From Sphingomonas citri (GTDB lineage Bacteria; Pseudomonadota; Alphaproteobacteria; Sphingomonadales; Sphingomonadaceae), in contig NZ_JAHXZN010000002.1 of NCBI RefSeq assembly GCF_019429485.1, positions 124,001-188,000 of the forward strand: a stretch of DNA of 64,000 nucleotides, in the 5' to 3' direction. A program made the translations under genes and the position numbers. The notes beneath the pieces are model-generated. The model was not told where the DNA came from. It saw only the letters and a list, made by a program, of their open reading frames with translations, and searched no databases. Positions 27,083 through 37,000 of this stretch are shown one piece after another (within the stretch, counting starts at the first letter, position 1; each line of letters opens with the position of its first letter).

Positions 27083-28143
27083 GGGAACACCAGCGCGCGC
27101 GAGAAGAAGGGGATCACCTGCCCTTGCACGCGCGTCGCGACGCCGCTGACATGGTCGCCGGGGTAGACCGCGAAATCGTGCCTGATGCCATAGCGGTCGA
27201 GTGCGGCGTGGAGCGCCTGAGCGTCGTCCTTCAGCCCGTCGCGATCGCCGACGTCGAGCCCGATCGCGCGATACTGGCGGAGGTTGCCGACATATTGGTC
27301 GAGCATCGCGAGCGGCGCGTTGGCCGCCCAGCGCGCCACGACATCCGGGCGCGGCTGGCCGTTCTCGGTCGGCAGGTCGAGGAAGAGCGGCGGCTTGGTC
27401 GGATCGGGCGACCAGGCTGCAGCGGCGGCAAGCTGCGCACGCTGACCCCAGGTCAGCGTCGCGGAGTCGGCGGGCGAGCGCAGCGCGGCGAAGGTCTTCT
27501 CGTCGGCGGCAGCGTCCCCGCCCGGCGTGCGCGCGGAGAGGCAGCACGGGCTCATCATGTACAGCGCGCCGAACGTCTCGGGATGTTTCATCCCGATTCG
27601 CGCGGTGCCGTAGCCGCCCATCGAGTGGCCGGCCAGCCCGCGGCTGTTCCGGTCGGCGACGGTGCGATAATGCGAGTCGATGTAGCCGACGAGGTCGCGC
27701 GCGACGAAGCTCTCGAAGTCGCCCGTCGTCACCGAGCTGGAGTACATCGAGCCGTTGTGCGCGGTCTTGCTGTCGGGCAGCACCACGATCATCTCGCGCG
27801 CGCCCTGCGCGAAAGCCCCCTCGATCGTCTGCGGCACGTGGATCTCGCGGGTCCATTGCTCCGCCCCGATCGAATAGCCGTGGAGCGCGTAGACCACTGG
27901 GTAGCGGCGCTTCGGGCTGTTCTTGTAGCTCGGCGGCAAGACGACCAGCACGGCGCGATCGGCGCTGTCGCCTTCCAGGTTGCCCTCGAGCGAGCGGCCG
28001 TGGACCGTGATCCGCTCCACGATCGCGGGCTTCGCGCCCACCACCGCGGGGGGAGCGGGCGTGGAGACCTGAGCCGGCGCGGCGGATGCCAGCAGCGCAC
28101 CCAGCACCGCCACGGCTGCACGCCATGATCGATCGATCCTCAT
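27079..28143 (-). CDS. Secreted alpha/beta-hydrolase esterase (feruloyl/acetylxylan esterase-like)
   Basis: This 354-residue protein has a signal peptide (ending APAQ) and the esterase-D/FrsA-like fold. LVVLPPSYKNSPKRRYPVVY leads into LHGYSIG, the nucleophile elbow is AGHSMGGYG (Ser about 175), and a late catalytic His is in YPGDHVSG. It probably removes feruloyl or acetyl groups from hemicellulose in the periplasm. AGGAGA lies just before the ATG at 28143. It is the first gene of the esterase-GH43 pair and is divergent from the GH9 gene. Confidence 0.88.
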   Translation of the reverse strand: MRIDRSWRAAVAVLGALLASAAPAQVSTPAPPAVVGAKPAIVERITVHGRSLEGNLEGDSADRAVLVVLPPSYKNSPKRRYPVVYALHGYSIGAEQWTREIHVPQTIEGAFAQGAREMIVVLPDSKTAHNGSMYSSSVTTGDFESFVARDLVGYIDSHYRTVADRNSRGLAGHSMGGYGTARIGMKHPETFGALYMMSPCCLSARTPGGDAAADEKTFAALRSPADSATLTWGQRAQLAAAAAWSPDPTKPPLFLDLPTENGQPRPDVVARWAANAPLAMLDQYVGNLRQYRAIGLDVGDRDGLKDDAQALHAALDRYGIRHDFAVYPGDHVSGVATRVQGQVIPFFSRALVFP

Positions 28144-28262
28144 CCACCCTCTCCTGTTACCGCTATCTGCCGCTGATGCGCGGTTTCTCAACATCAGAGT
28201 AAGTAGTTGAGCGCTTCGCCGTCAATGCCAGTGCCTTGATCCACGGCATATGGCAGGCCGAA

Positions 28263-28277
28263 TGTTAGCGCTATACA
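28263..28277. promoter_or_regulatory. Possible LacI-family operator half-palindrome
   Basis: The sequence TGTTAGCGCTATACA contains the perfect 8-bp palindrome TAGCGCTA (28266-28273). This resembles the core of operators bound by LacI-type sugar regulators in alphaproteobacteria, although the outer bases on the right do not match. It lies in the 179-bp space between the esterase-GH43 pair and the GH9 gene, 46 bp before the GH9 start. No LacI gene is in the window. Confidence 0.4.
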
Positions 28278-28322
28278 AACACCCATGACCGGAGACGAAC
28301 GACCGGCGCGAGGAGGACGAGG

Positions 28323-30857
28323 ATGAGCAAGGCGCGGATCGGCATCGGTGTATGGGCCATGGCGATGCTGCTGGCGAGCGCGGCGCCGGGGCAGCCACGT
28401 CGCGCGGCGCCCGCCGCGAGCGAGCTGACGCTCAACACCAGCGGCTACTACGAGGCGCCCGGCGCCAACGTGCTGGTCTTCTCCAACTGGTATGATGGGC
28501 TGTTCGCCGACTCGAAGATCAGCGGCGTCGAGATCATCCAGCAGGACGAGCGGATCGCCACCAACGGCGATGTCCGCCTCGCCGCCACGCCGGGCCAGTG
28601 GGATCCGACCGCACGCTTCATCGGGCGCGAGGTCGACCAGCGCAACGGCGCGATCACGGTGACGCTGGAATATCCCGACCAGCACTGGCGCTATCGTATC
28701 CGTTCGGAGAAAGCAGGCGGCGCGGTGAAGGTCTCGGTGCTGCTCGACCAGCCGGTACCAGCCGCGCTGGCCGGCCGCGCCGGCTTCAACCTGGAGTTCC
28801 TTCCGGCCGCCTATTTCCACCACGGCTATCTCGCCGACGACCGCACCGGCACCTTCCCGCTCTACCCCGCCGACGCGATGACGCGCACGCCCGAGCGCAA
28901 CGCCGCGAGCGGCCGCGCCGAGGGGCCGGGAGCCGAACCGCAGCCGATCGCCGCGGCGCGCCGCTTCGTGCTCGCGCCCGAGGACGCCGGACGGCGTGTG
29001 ACGATCGAATCCAGCGAGCCGGTGCAGCTCTATGACGGGCGCAATCAGGCGCAGAACGGCTGGTTCGTGCTGCGCTCGCTGCTGCCGACCGGGAAGACCG
29101 GGACGGTGCTGGAATGGACGGTGCGCCCGACCAGCGTGCCGGGCTGGCGTAGGGCGCCGGTGATCGCGCACTCGCAGCTGGGCTACACGCCGGGCGGGAG
29201 CAAGGTGGCGACGATCGAGCTCGACCGCGCCGACACGCGCGCGCTCACGCCGCGGCTGCTGCGTGTCGGCAGCGACGGCACGATGACGCCGGTGACGATA
29301 CCCGCCACCAAGCGTTGGGGCGACTATCTGCGCTATTCCTACCTGCGGCTCGACTTCAGCGCAGTCCGCCAGCCCGGCCTGTACGTGCTCGAATATGGCA
29401 CCACCCGCACCGCGCCGTTCCGCATCGCCGACGATGTCTATGCCGGCGCGTGGCACCCGACGCTCGATATCTACTTCCCGGTGGCGATGGACCATATGTA
29501 CGTCAACGAGGGCTATCGCGTGTGGCACGGCGAGGCGCATCGCGACGACGCGCGCCAGGCGCCGGTCAACCACGAGCATATCGACCTCTACGCGCAGGGC
29601 CCCACCACCGACAGCAAGTACAAGCCCGGGGAGCACATCCCCGGGCTCAACGTGGGCGGCTGGTTCGACGCGGGCGATTTCGACATCCGCACCCAGTCGC
29701 AATACCAGGTGATCCGCTCGATGGTGGACAGCTGGGAGCGCTGGCGCCCGACGCGCGACACCACTGCGGTGGACGAGGCGCGCCGCCGCACCGAGATGCA
29801 CGTGCCCGACGGCACGCCCGACCTGCTCCAGCAGATCGCACACGGCACGCGGCAGCTGGTCGCGCAGTTCGACGCGGTCGGCCACGCGATCCACGGCATC
29901 GTCGAGCCCGACGTGGCGCAATATACGCATCTCGGCGACGCCTCGACCAAGACCGACGGGCTGATCTACGACCCATCGCTGAAGCCCGGCGAGGAGAAGA
30001 ACGGCCGCAGCGGCATGCCCGACGATCGCTGGGCCTTCACCACCAAGGCGTCCGCGCTCAACTACGGCTCGATCGCCGGGCTGGCCGCGGCATCTCGCGC
30101 GCTACAGGGCTCGGATCCGGCGCTGGCCAAGCGTGCGCTCGCGCTCGCCACTGCGACCTGGGCCGAGGAGCAGTCGCATCCGCCCGACCTCTACCAGCAC
30201 GGCAACACCACGGGCGGCCCGCTCGAGATGGAGCGCTTCTCCGCCGCGGTCGAGCTGCTGCGCGCCACGCGCGACCCGCGCTACGTCACCGCGGTCGAAA
30301 CGCTGTACCCCGAGGTGGAGAGATGGTTCGCGCCGAGCCTGCGCGACGCGGTCGCGGCCATCCCCTTCATGCCCGCTTCCTACCGGGCGCGGCTGATACC
30401 CGCGGTGCGCGCCTATGCGAACGAGGCGGACAAGGCCGCGACCGCCAACCCGTTCGGCGTGCCGATCACCACGGGTGGCTGGGCCGGCAGCGGCACGGTG
30501 ATGGGCTATGCGCTCAACGCCTACGCGCTGCACAAGGCTTTCCCCGAGATCGTGCCCGCGGACGCGGTCTTCCGCGGCGCCGAGTTCCTGCTCGGTCACC
30601 ATCCCGGCTCGGACCGCTCGTTCGTCTCGGGGGTGGGGACGCTGTCGAAGGAAGTCGCCTATGGCAACAACCGCGCCGACTTCTCCTTCATCGCCGGCGG
30701 CGTCGTCCCCGGCGTGCTCGTGATCAAGCCCGATTTCCCCGAGAACCACGAGGACTGGCCGTTCTTCTGGGGCGAGAACGAATATGTCATCCCCGAGGGC
30801 GCGATGTGGATCGAGCTGGCGCAGTCGGTCGACGAGCTCGCGCGCGAGCGGCAGTGA
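28323..30857 (+). CDS. Glycoside hydrolase family 9 protein with N-terminal Ig-like (CelD_N) domain
   Basis: This 844-residue secreted protein has a signal peptide, then an N-terminal extension (about 35-270). A CelD_N-type Ig domain follows (about 278-370: AHSQLGYTPGGSKVATIEL). The GH9 alpha/alpha barrel (about 375-840) shows the catalytic Asp pair in GGWFDAGDFD and a C-terminal WGENEYVI with the proton-donor Glu. Family members cleave beta-1,4-glucans or related beta-glycans. GAGGAGGACGAGG precedes the ATG. The N-terminal extension before the Ig domain is longer than in typical GH9 enzymes. The gene ends 6 bp from a convergent membrane-protein gene. Confidence 0.92.
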   Translation: MSKARIGIGVWAMAMLLASAAPGQPRRAAPAASELTLNTSGYYEAPGANVLVFSNWYDGLFADSKISGVEIIQQDERIATNGDVRLAATPGQWDPTARFIGREVDQRNGAITVTLEYPDQHWRYRIRSEKAGGAVKVSVLLDQPVPAALAGRAGFNLEFLPAAYFHHGYLADDRTGTFPLYPADAMTRTPERNAASGRAEGPGAEPQPIAAARRFVLAPEDAGRRVTIESSEPVQLYDGRNQAQNGWFVLRSLLPTGKTGTVLEWTVRPTSVPGWRRAPVIAHSQLGYTPGGSKVATIELDRADTRALTPRLLRVGSDGTMTPVTIPATKRWGDYLRYSYLRLDFSAVRQPGLYVLEYGTTRTAPFRIADDVYAGAWHPTLDIYFPVAMDHMYVNEGYRVWHGEAHRDDARQAPVNHEHIDLYAQGPTTDSKYKPGEHIPGLNVGGWFDAGDFDIRTQSQYQVIRSMVDSWERWRPTRDTTAVDEARRRTEMHVPDGTPDLLQQIAHGTRQLVAQFDAVGHAIHGIVEPDVAQYTHLGDASTKTDGLIYDPSLKPGEEKNGRSGMPDDRWAFTTKASALNYGSIAGLAAASRALQGSDPALAKRALALATATWAEEQSHPPDLYQHGNTTGGPLEMERFSAAVELLRATRDPRYVTAVETLYPEVERWFAPSLRDAVAAIPFMPASYRARLIPAVRAYANEADKAATANPFGVPITTGGWAGSGTVMGYALNAYALHKAFPEIVPADAVFRGAEFLLGHHPGSDRSFVSGVGTLSKEVAYGNNRADFSFIAGGVVPGVLVIKPDFPENHEDWPFFWGENEYVIPEGAMWIELAQSVDELARERQ

Positions 30858-30863
30858 GGCGCC

Positions 30864-32366
30864 CTACACCGCCGTCCCGCTCGCCGCCGGCGCAGGCGCG
30901 GGCACGCGCCGGCGCGATCCCGCGAGCACGGCAGTGGCGAGCAGCGGCAGCAGCCAGATGACACGGCTCTGATAGCGGTCGTGCGGCTTGGAGAAGGCGC
31001 CGCACACCGCGGCGTTGAGCAGGATGCCCGCCAGCACGATCGCGACATAGCCGCGCGCGGCCGCCGGCATCGTGTCGCGGCGCGCCAGGCCAAGCGCGAG
31101 CAGCGTGGCGAGCGCGAGCAGCGTCACCGGCACGGCGAGCAGGTCGTAATAGCCGCTCGGGAAGTCGCTCTCGGCGGCGCGAGTCGAGTCAAACGCGGCG
31201 CGCACCGCCGGAGGCAGCTTATCACGGTTGATCCCGCCCAGCCGCGCGTCGGCGATGTCATCCACCTGCCAGCGCAGCAGCTGCCCGCCGATGTTGCGCA
31301 GCGAGGTGCCGATCACCGCGAGCGGCTGGTCGGCCAGCACCGCGAGCACGAAACCGCGCTCCTCGGCGGCGACGCGACGCCGGTCCTCGGGCGGCATGCC
31401 CATGAAGCTGCCGCGGCCGCTCGCCCAGAGAAAGGAGTCGCTGTCCTCCGGAATGGAGTCGCGATACTGGCAGAGCGTCAGCGTCGATCCCTCGGCGCAG
31501 GCGCGATCGAGATAGTCGCGTCCCGGCCCGTCGGCGATCAGTCGCGCTGCCACGAAGGGCGGTCGCACCGGGGGATAGCCGGTCATCTTGCGCACCGCCG
31601 CGCCGAACGCCGCCTCGCCCCCCGCGCCGACCAGTAGCGCCAGCGCGATCGGAGCGAGGCGCAGAGCGGTGCGCCTCCCCAGCCGCCACAGTAGCAGCAG
31701 CCCGAGCAGCAGGCCGATCACGAGCAGGTTGCCGCTGTGGAACAGCGCCGCGGCAGCGAGCAGCAGCCACCAGAAGACGCGCTCGCCGCGCACCATCGCG
31801 CGCCAGAGGAGCGCGATCTGAGCGGTCGCCAGGATGGCGAGCGGCGCGAAGATGTCGGGCATCAGCAGCGCCACCTGGAGCCCGACGCTGGTCACGAGCG
31901 CTACGGCGAGCACCGGCCACAACCGCTCGGGCGCCTCCAGCCGGCCGGCGACTCGGCGCGCGGCGAGTAGCACCGCGGTGGCGGTCACCAGCGCCTGGAC
32001 GATCGCCACCCACCAGAAGCTGCCGAGCCAGTCGGCGGCGTAGAGCAGCGCGCCGTAATAGACCGAGCGGCCGGACAGCACGACCGGATAATTGCCGGCC
32101 GGGGTCGTCGCGGACACCGCCAACTCGCCGCTGCCGGAAGCGGGCGCCTTCGTGGGCGCAGGCACCCCGCTGGCCGCGAGCGCACGCTTGGCATCGTCCG
32201 ACCAGGCCGAGCTGTGCCCCGTCGCCGCGACCACGGCGGCATCGACCCCGCGGATATAGGTGGTCGTATCGGGAAACTGCAGCACGCCACGGTTCAGCGC
32301 CGCCGGCAGCAGCAGCAGCAGCGCGAGCAGCGCGATGAGGCCGGCGAGAACGCCCCGACCTTGCAT
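30864..32366 (-). CDS. Polytopic membrane protein of unknown function (GT-C-like topology)
   Basis: This 500-residue protein has about ten hydrophobic helices and a large polar loop near 255-390. The start, an N-terminal helix followed by PDTTTYIRGVDAAV, resembles the first periplasmic acidic loop of lipid-linked-sugar (GT-C) glycosyltransferases. I cannot place it in a named family. GGGGG lies 4 bp before the ATG. It is convergent with GH9 and follows the kinase/receiver pair on the same strand after an 83-bp gap. Confidence 0.75.
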   Translation of the reverse strand: MQGRGVLAGLIALLALLLLLPAALNRGVLQFPDTTTYIRGVDAAVVAATGHSSAWSDDAKRALAASGVPAPTKAPASGSGELAVSATTPAGNYPVVLSGRSVYYGALLYAADWLGSFWWVAIVQALVTATAVLLAARRVAGRLEAPERLWPVLAVALVTSVGLQVALLMPDIFAPLAILATAQIALLWRAMVRGERVFWWLLLAAAALFHSGNLLVIGLLLGLLLLWRLGRRTALRLAPIALALLVGAGGEAAFGAAVRKMTGYPPVRPPFVAARLIADGPGRDYLDRACAEGSTLTLCQYRDSIPEDSDSFLWASGRGSFMGMPPEDRRRVAAEERGFVLAVLADQPLAVIGTSLRNIGGQLLRWQVDDIADARLGGINRDKLPPAVRAAFDSTRAAESDFPSGYYDLLAVPVTLLALATLLALGLARRDTMPAAARGYVAIVLAGILLNAAVCGAFSKPHDRYQSRVIWLLPLLATAVLAGSRRRVPAPAPAASGTAV

Positions 32367-32449
32367 ATGTCCCCCTGGTTGCCCGCCAACCGCTTAGCTC
32401 TTCGGGGGTAGCAGGGTCCAGCGGCGATCGGCGCCTGGAACGGGACGGT

Positions 32450-32878
32450 TTACTCGCGCGCGAAGACGTGCATGCTCTTGGGTACCTCGACGTCGCGCTC
32501 GCCCGCGGCGATCCGATAGGCCGCCTCGACCGCGCGGCTCAGCGCGGCGGTGGCGAAGGGCTTGCCGACGCAGCCGATGATCAGGGGATGATCCGCCGCG
32601 GTCGGGCAGTTGCCGCTGACGTAGAGGCAGGGCACCCCACGCGCCGAGAGCTCGCGCGCCACGGTGAGGCCGCTGTCATTCTCCGCCAGCCGCACGTCGC
32701 ACAGAGCGAGATCGATCGTCTCGCGCGCGGCGATCGCCAGCGCCTCGCTCGCGCTCTCCGCCACGCCGACGACGAGGTGGCCCGCCATGGTCAGCGCGTC
32801 CTCGACGAGCATCGCGATGATCGCCTCGTCCTCGACCACGAGCAGGCGGAGCGAGCGGGTGTCGGTGTCAGCCTGCAT
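32450..32878 (-). CDS. Single-domain response regulator (receiver only)
   Basis: This 142-residue protein is a stand-alone receiver domain. LLVVEDEAIIAMLVEDAL carries the acidic pocket, LALCDVRLAENDSG the phospho-accepting Asp (about 61), and GCVGKPF the conserved Lys. No output domain follows. Its start overlaps the stop of the kinase-like gene by 11 bp, so it is the immediate partner. Such receivers relay phosphate or act by protein binding. Confidence 0.93.
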   Translation of the reverse strand: MQADTDTRSLRLLVVEDEAIIAMLVEDALTMAGHLVVGVAESASEALAIAARETIDLALCDVRLAENDSGLTVARELSARGVPCLYVSGNCPTAADHPLIIGCVGKPFATAALSRAVEAAYRIAAGERDVEVPKSMHVFARE

Positions 32879-33974
32879 GAGCGAGTGGGAACCTCAGGTG
32901 GATGGCGCCGGCCTCCTCGTAGAGGCTGGCGTTGAGCTGGCGCAGCAGCGAGCTGGCGAGCCGGTCGAGCGGCGGCGCGGCCGCCGGCTCCGCCGCGACG
33001 GTGATCCGCGCCTCCAGCGTGGCAGCACGACGCGCGACCGCGACGCGGGCGCCGGCACCGTCGCGGCGATCGAGCAGCGCGTGGACCAGGAGCGAGAAGG
33101 CGACCGCCTGCTCGATCGGGATCATCACCCGCTCTGCCGCCTCGACGCGCCCGTCACCGCCGGTGGTGAGCTCGACCGCGCCATGCAGGATCTCGACCGC
33201 GTCGACCGCGAGCGAGGCGCCGTCGGCCTGGTAGAGCGGGCGGTGCGCCAGCGCGATCAGCTCGAGCCGCTCGGCCACCGCGGTCAGCGCGGGAGGCGCC
33301 GGATCGACGCCGCGCAGCTCGTTGTGCACCACCCCGACCACCATCTGGAGATTGTTGCGGACGCGGTGGTTGAGCTCGGCGAGCAGGCCATCGCGCTCGG
33401 CGATGTTGCGGCACAGCTCCTCCTCGTGGCGCAGCCGCAGCTTGGCGAGCGCGACGTAATGACACAGCGTGTGGAGCAACTGCAGCTCCTCGGCGGTGAA
33501 ACACGGGCTGTCGCGACGCCCGAAGCCGAGCGTGCCGAGCAAGCGCTCGCCGTCGAGCAGCGGGGTGCAGGCGTAGCAGTCGAGCCCGATCGAGCGGACG
33601 AACGCCAGCTGCGGCGAGTCGGAGCGCTGCACCGCCTCGGCGTGGAGGCGGCGGCGCTCCAGCGCGGCGCAGCCGCACACCGCCTCACCGAGGCGCAGCT
33701 CGGCGCCGTCCTGCGCCTGCTGCGCGGTCAGTCCGGCATAGGCCTCGAGCCGCAGCAGGCCGTCGTCGTGGCGGTAGTTGAAGAAGACGTCGAGCCGCAG
33801 CTCGGCGCGGATCAGCGCGAACAGCTCGTCGACCATTCGCGCTGGATCGGTCGCGGCGAGCAGCCGGTCGGCCGCCTCCGCGGCGAGCGCGAGATAGCGG
33901 CGCGACAGATCGGGCGGCGCCGCGGCGCCGTCTACCGGATATGTGGGTGGGCGCTCGCGCTCGACCTCCGACAT
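32868..33974 (-). CDS. GAF-domain histidine kinase-like protein with degenerate ATP-binding domain
   Basis: This 368-residue protein has a GAF domain (about 30-185) with several Cys (LGEAVCGCAALE, GLDCYACTPLL). A HisKA_2/HWE-type dimerisation helix carries the phospho-accepting His (LLAELNHRVRNNLQMVVGVV, about 202). The region that should be the catalytic ATPase (about 245-368) lacks the usual N box (LVHALLDRRDGAG in place of an NELVTNALKH-type block) and lacks a DDGxG G1 box. It may therefore act as a histidine phosphotransfer protein or pseudokinase. Translationally coupled to the receiver at 32450. Confidence 0.85.
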   Translation of the reverse strand: MSEVERERPPTYPVDGAAAPPDLSRRYLALAAEAADRLLAATDPARMVDELFALIRAELRLDVFFNYRHDDGLLRLEAYAGLTAQQAQDGAELRLGEAVCGCAALERRRLHAEAVQRSDSPQLAFVRSIGLDCYACTPLLDGERLLGTLGFGRRDSPCFTAEELQLLHTLCHYVALAKLRLRHEEELCRNIAERDGLLAELNHRVRNNLQMVVGVVHNELRGVDPAPPALTAVAERLELIALAHRPLYQADGASLAVDAVEILHGAVELTTGGDGRVEAAERVMIPIEQAVAFSLLVHALLDRRDGAGARVAVARRAATLEARITVAAEPAAAPPLDRLASSLLRQLNASLYEEAGAIHLRFPLAHAG

Positions 33975-34053
33975 CCCGGCTGGTTAGTCCCCGCGTGTAT
34001 AAATTTACAGGGCAAATCCACTCGCTTAGGTGAATCGCACGCGAGTTACTGAC

Positions 34054-37000
34054 CTACATCGGCGAGGCGTAGAGCGCGTGATGGGTCAGGATGTACAAAG
34101 TGCGGCGATCGGCGCCCCCGATCAGCAGTTGGAGCGGCCGCTCGGGCACGTCGATGCGCCTGGTCTCGCTGCCGTCGGGCGCGTAGACGAAGACCTGGCC
34201 GTTGGCGACGTAGAGGTTGCCGGCGTCATCGCGCGCCACGCTCTCGCCGCCGCGCTCGGCCACCACCTTTAGGTCGGTCACCTGTCCACCTGAGCCGACG
34301 AGGCCGTTGTAGGTGCGGTTCTCCGAGGAATTGGTCAGCGTCACCCGACTACCCGGCGCCGCCCCGACCAGCCCGTAGGAGTCGAGCGTGTCGGACCAGC
34401 GCCAGCCGATATGATCGTCCGGCCCCTGGTTCCAGACGCGGAAGGCAGGGAGCACCAGCGAGCCGTCGGGCGAGACATATTCCTGCGGCTTGGCCTCGCC
34501 CATCTTGCTGGTGAAGAAATAGGAGATGGGCGGGAACTCGTAGCTCTTCGGGTCGATCCGGTCGGCGAACTCACCGTTCGCCCAGACGTTGACCGGCAGC
34601 AGCGTGGCGGCGCCGGGATGCGCGCGCGCCGCGGTCGGGGCGATGACACGCACGTCCTCGGGCTTGGCGGGATCGATGCTGTAGACCGTGCCGTCGCGCC
34701 CGGACGAGGACTGGACGAGCAGGTCGCCCGACCGCGCCACCGCCAGGTTGACGGGGTCGAGCGGTGCCTGCGCCACGATCGACAGCCCCTCCTCGCGCGA
34801 CCAGCCGTGAATGCGGTGGAAGAAGCGATCGATGAAGTAGAGCTTGCCGGCCTTGTCCACCGCGCCGCCCGCGATCGAGTAGAAGCCGTCGGCCAGCTTC
34901 TCGACCCCGGGTGACACCGGCACCGCGGAGGCGGTCGCCGCGCTCGTCGCGACGGCGGGCACGTCGAGCCGCGCGAACTCGCGCTCGCGCACCTCCTGCT
35001 GGCGCGTCATGTCCTTGATCGCGTTCTCGAACGGATATTTGCTCGCGCGCAGATAGGTGCCGCAGCCCTTGGCGTCGCAGCTGGCGAAACCGCTCTCCGC
35101 GTTGACGTGGACGTTGCGGAAGCGGATGTCGCCCGACTGATACAGCTTCACCGCCGCGTCCATCGGCTTGATCGTCCGCGTCACGCGATAGCCGTGGTAA
35201 TTGGCGAACAGGATGTTGCGCGAATGGTGGATCTCGGTCGAGACCGCGTTAACGCCGTCGCGCACCTCCTGCTCGGTCTGCGGCGCGAGGAATTCCCAGT
35301 TCTCGACATGATCGAGCACGATCTCCGCGCGATAATGATGCTCGGCGGAGAGCTCGTAGACGTGCCCCGCGGTCTTGGTGTCTGAGACGTAGAAGCCCGC
35401 CGACGCCAGCGTGTTGGGCGACCAGATCGCGGCGAAGGTGCCGCCGCCGCCATCGGTGACCCAGATGCTGGGATGCTGGCCGTCCTGGCGCGCCTGCGGA
35501 TCGTTGGGCTTGATCACGCTGCCCTTGGTCAGCACCGTCCCGCCGCCGCCCTGGATCTTGACGTCGTTGACCATCGACGCCGCGCCCGCTCGCCACAGCA
35601 GCGCGGTGGCACGCGGGTTGACGCTGCCGGTCCAAAGCCCGACCCCGTGGACGATCGCCTTGCCGCCGCGCGCGCTCTCCAGCAGCGCGCGCGCGCCGCC
35701 GACACCGGCGTAGTTGGGTGCGTTGTCGGGCAGATAGAGATGGGTGAGGCTGGGGTGCAGCGCGATCAGCACGCTGTCGGGGCGCAGCCTGAGCGTGTCT
35801 GTGACGCGATAGCGCCCCATCGGCAGGTACAGCACGCGATGCGTGTCGATCGCGCGCTGCAGCGCAGCGGTGTCATCGGTGGTGTCGTCGCCCTTGACGC
35901 CGAGCGTGCGGACGTTGACCCACTGGCTGACCGGGGGCAACGCGGCGATCGCCGGTGCCGATCCGCGCGGCGCGCGGGAGAGTGGGGCGATATCGATCGT
36001 GGTCGCGGTCTTGCCGATCTCGCCGAGGCCGGCGAGCGCGAGGCCGTGCGAGAAGTCGGCGACCTGGTAGCGCTTCCCCTTGCCCGCGATCGTCCGCCCG
36101 CTGTCGCGGAAGCGCGCGAACACCGGCGTGTCGCTCGCCACCGCATGGTCGAAGCCGATCTGGGTGAAGACGCTGCTCTCCTCCGAGATCACCACCGCTG
36201 CCTGGCTAACGCGCTCGAAGCGCACGTCCTTGCCCCACAGGGAATCGGACCAGCCGCGATCGATGTCGATGCCGATCGGCGTGTCGCGGATGGCGACATT
36301 GACCAGCGTGAGATCGACCTCATGCTCGCGGATCGCGGCGTCGCGCTGGCCTTCGAATTCGGAGTCGATCAGCGTGAACTGCCACGCCGGCGAAGTCTTC
36401 TCGCTCAGGATGCCGTAACGCCCGCCGTAGAAGCGCAGGTCCTCGAACTCGTTGCCCGCCTGATAGACGCCCGCCAGCGCCGAGCCGAGATGAAAGTCGG
36501 CGTGGCGGACATAGCCGTGCTGCGCGACGCGGAAGCGCACTGCCACCGCACCCTCGTTGCCCGCGCCGACACGGAAGTCGATATTGGCGATCGCCGAGTA
36601 GAAGGTGCTCGACGTCGCGTCATAGACGGTGGGATCGAACGGCACCGTGGTGGGCGGCGGCACCGCGACCTTGCCGACGCGATACTGGTCCTCGCCGGTG
36701 AAGGCGAGCATCGCCGCCACGCCGCTGCCGAACCCGGGAGTCGAATCGCCTAGCATGATCTCGGGCCGGGTCTTGCCGACACCGAAGATCCGCACCGCGG
36801 GTCGCACCAGGATCGTGCGCGTGATGCGGTAGCGGCCCGAGGGCAGGAAGACGATGCCGCCGCTCCCGCTCGCCGCGGCCTGGTCGATCGCCTGCTGGAT
36901 CGCGGCGCTGTCGTCGGCGCGCCCGTCGCCGACGCCGCGAACGGTGATCGCGCGCGGGTCGTCAGGCTGGGTGAGATAGACCGAGGTCGAGCGCGCCGTT

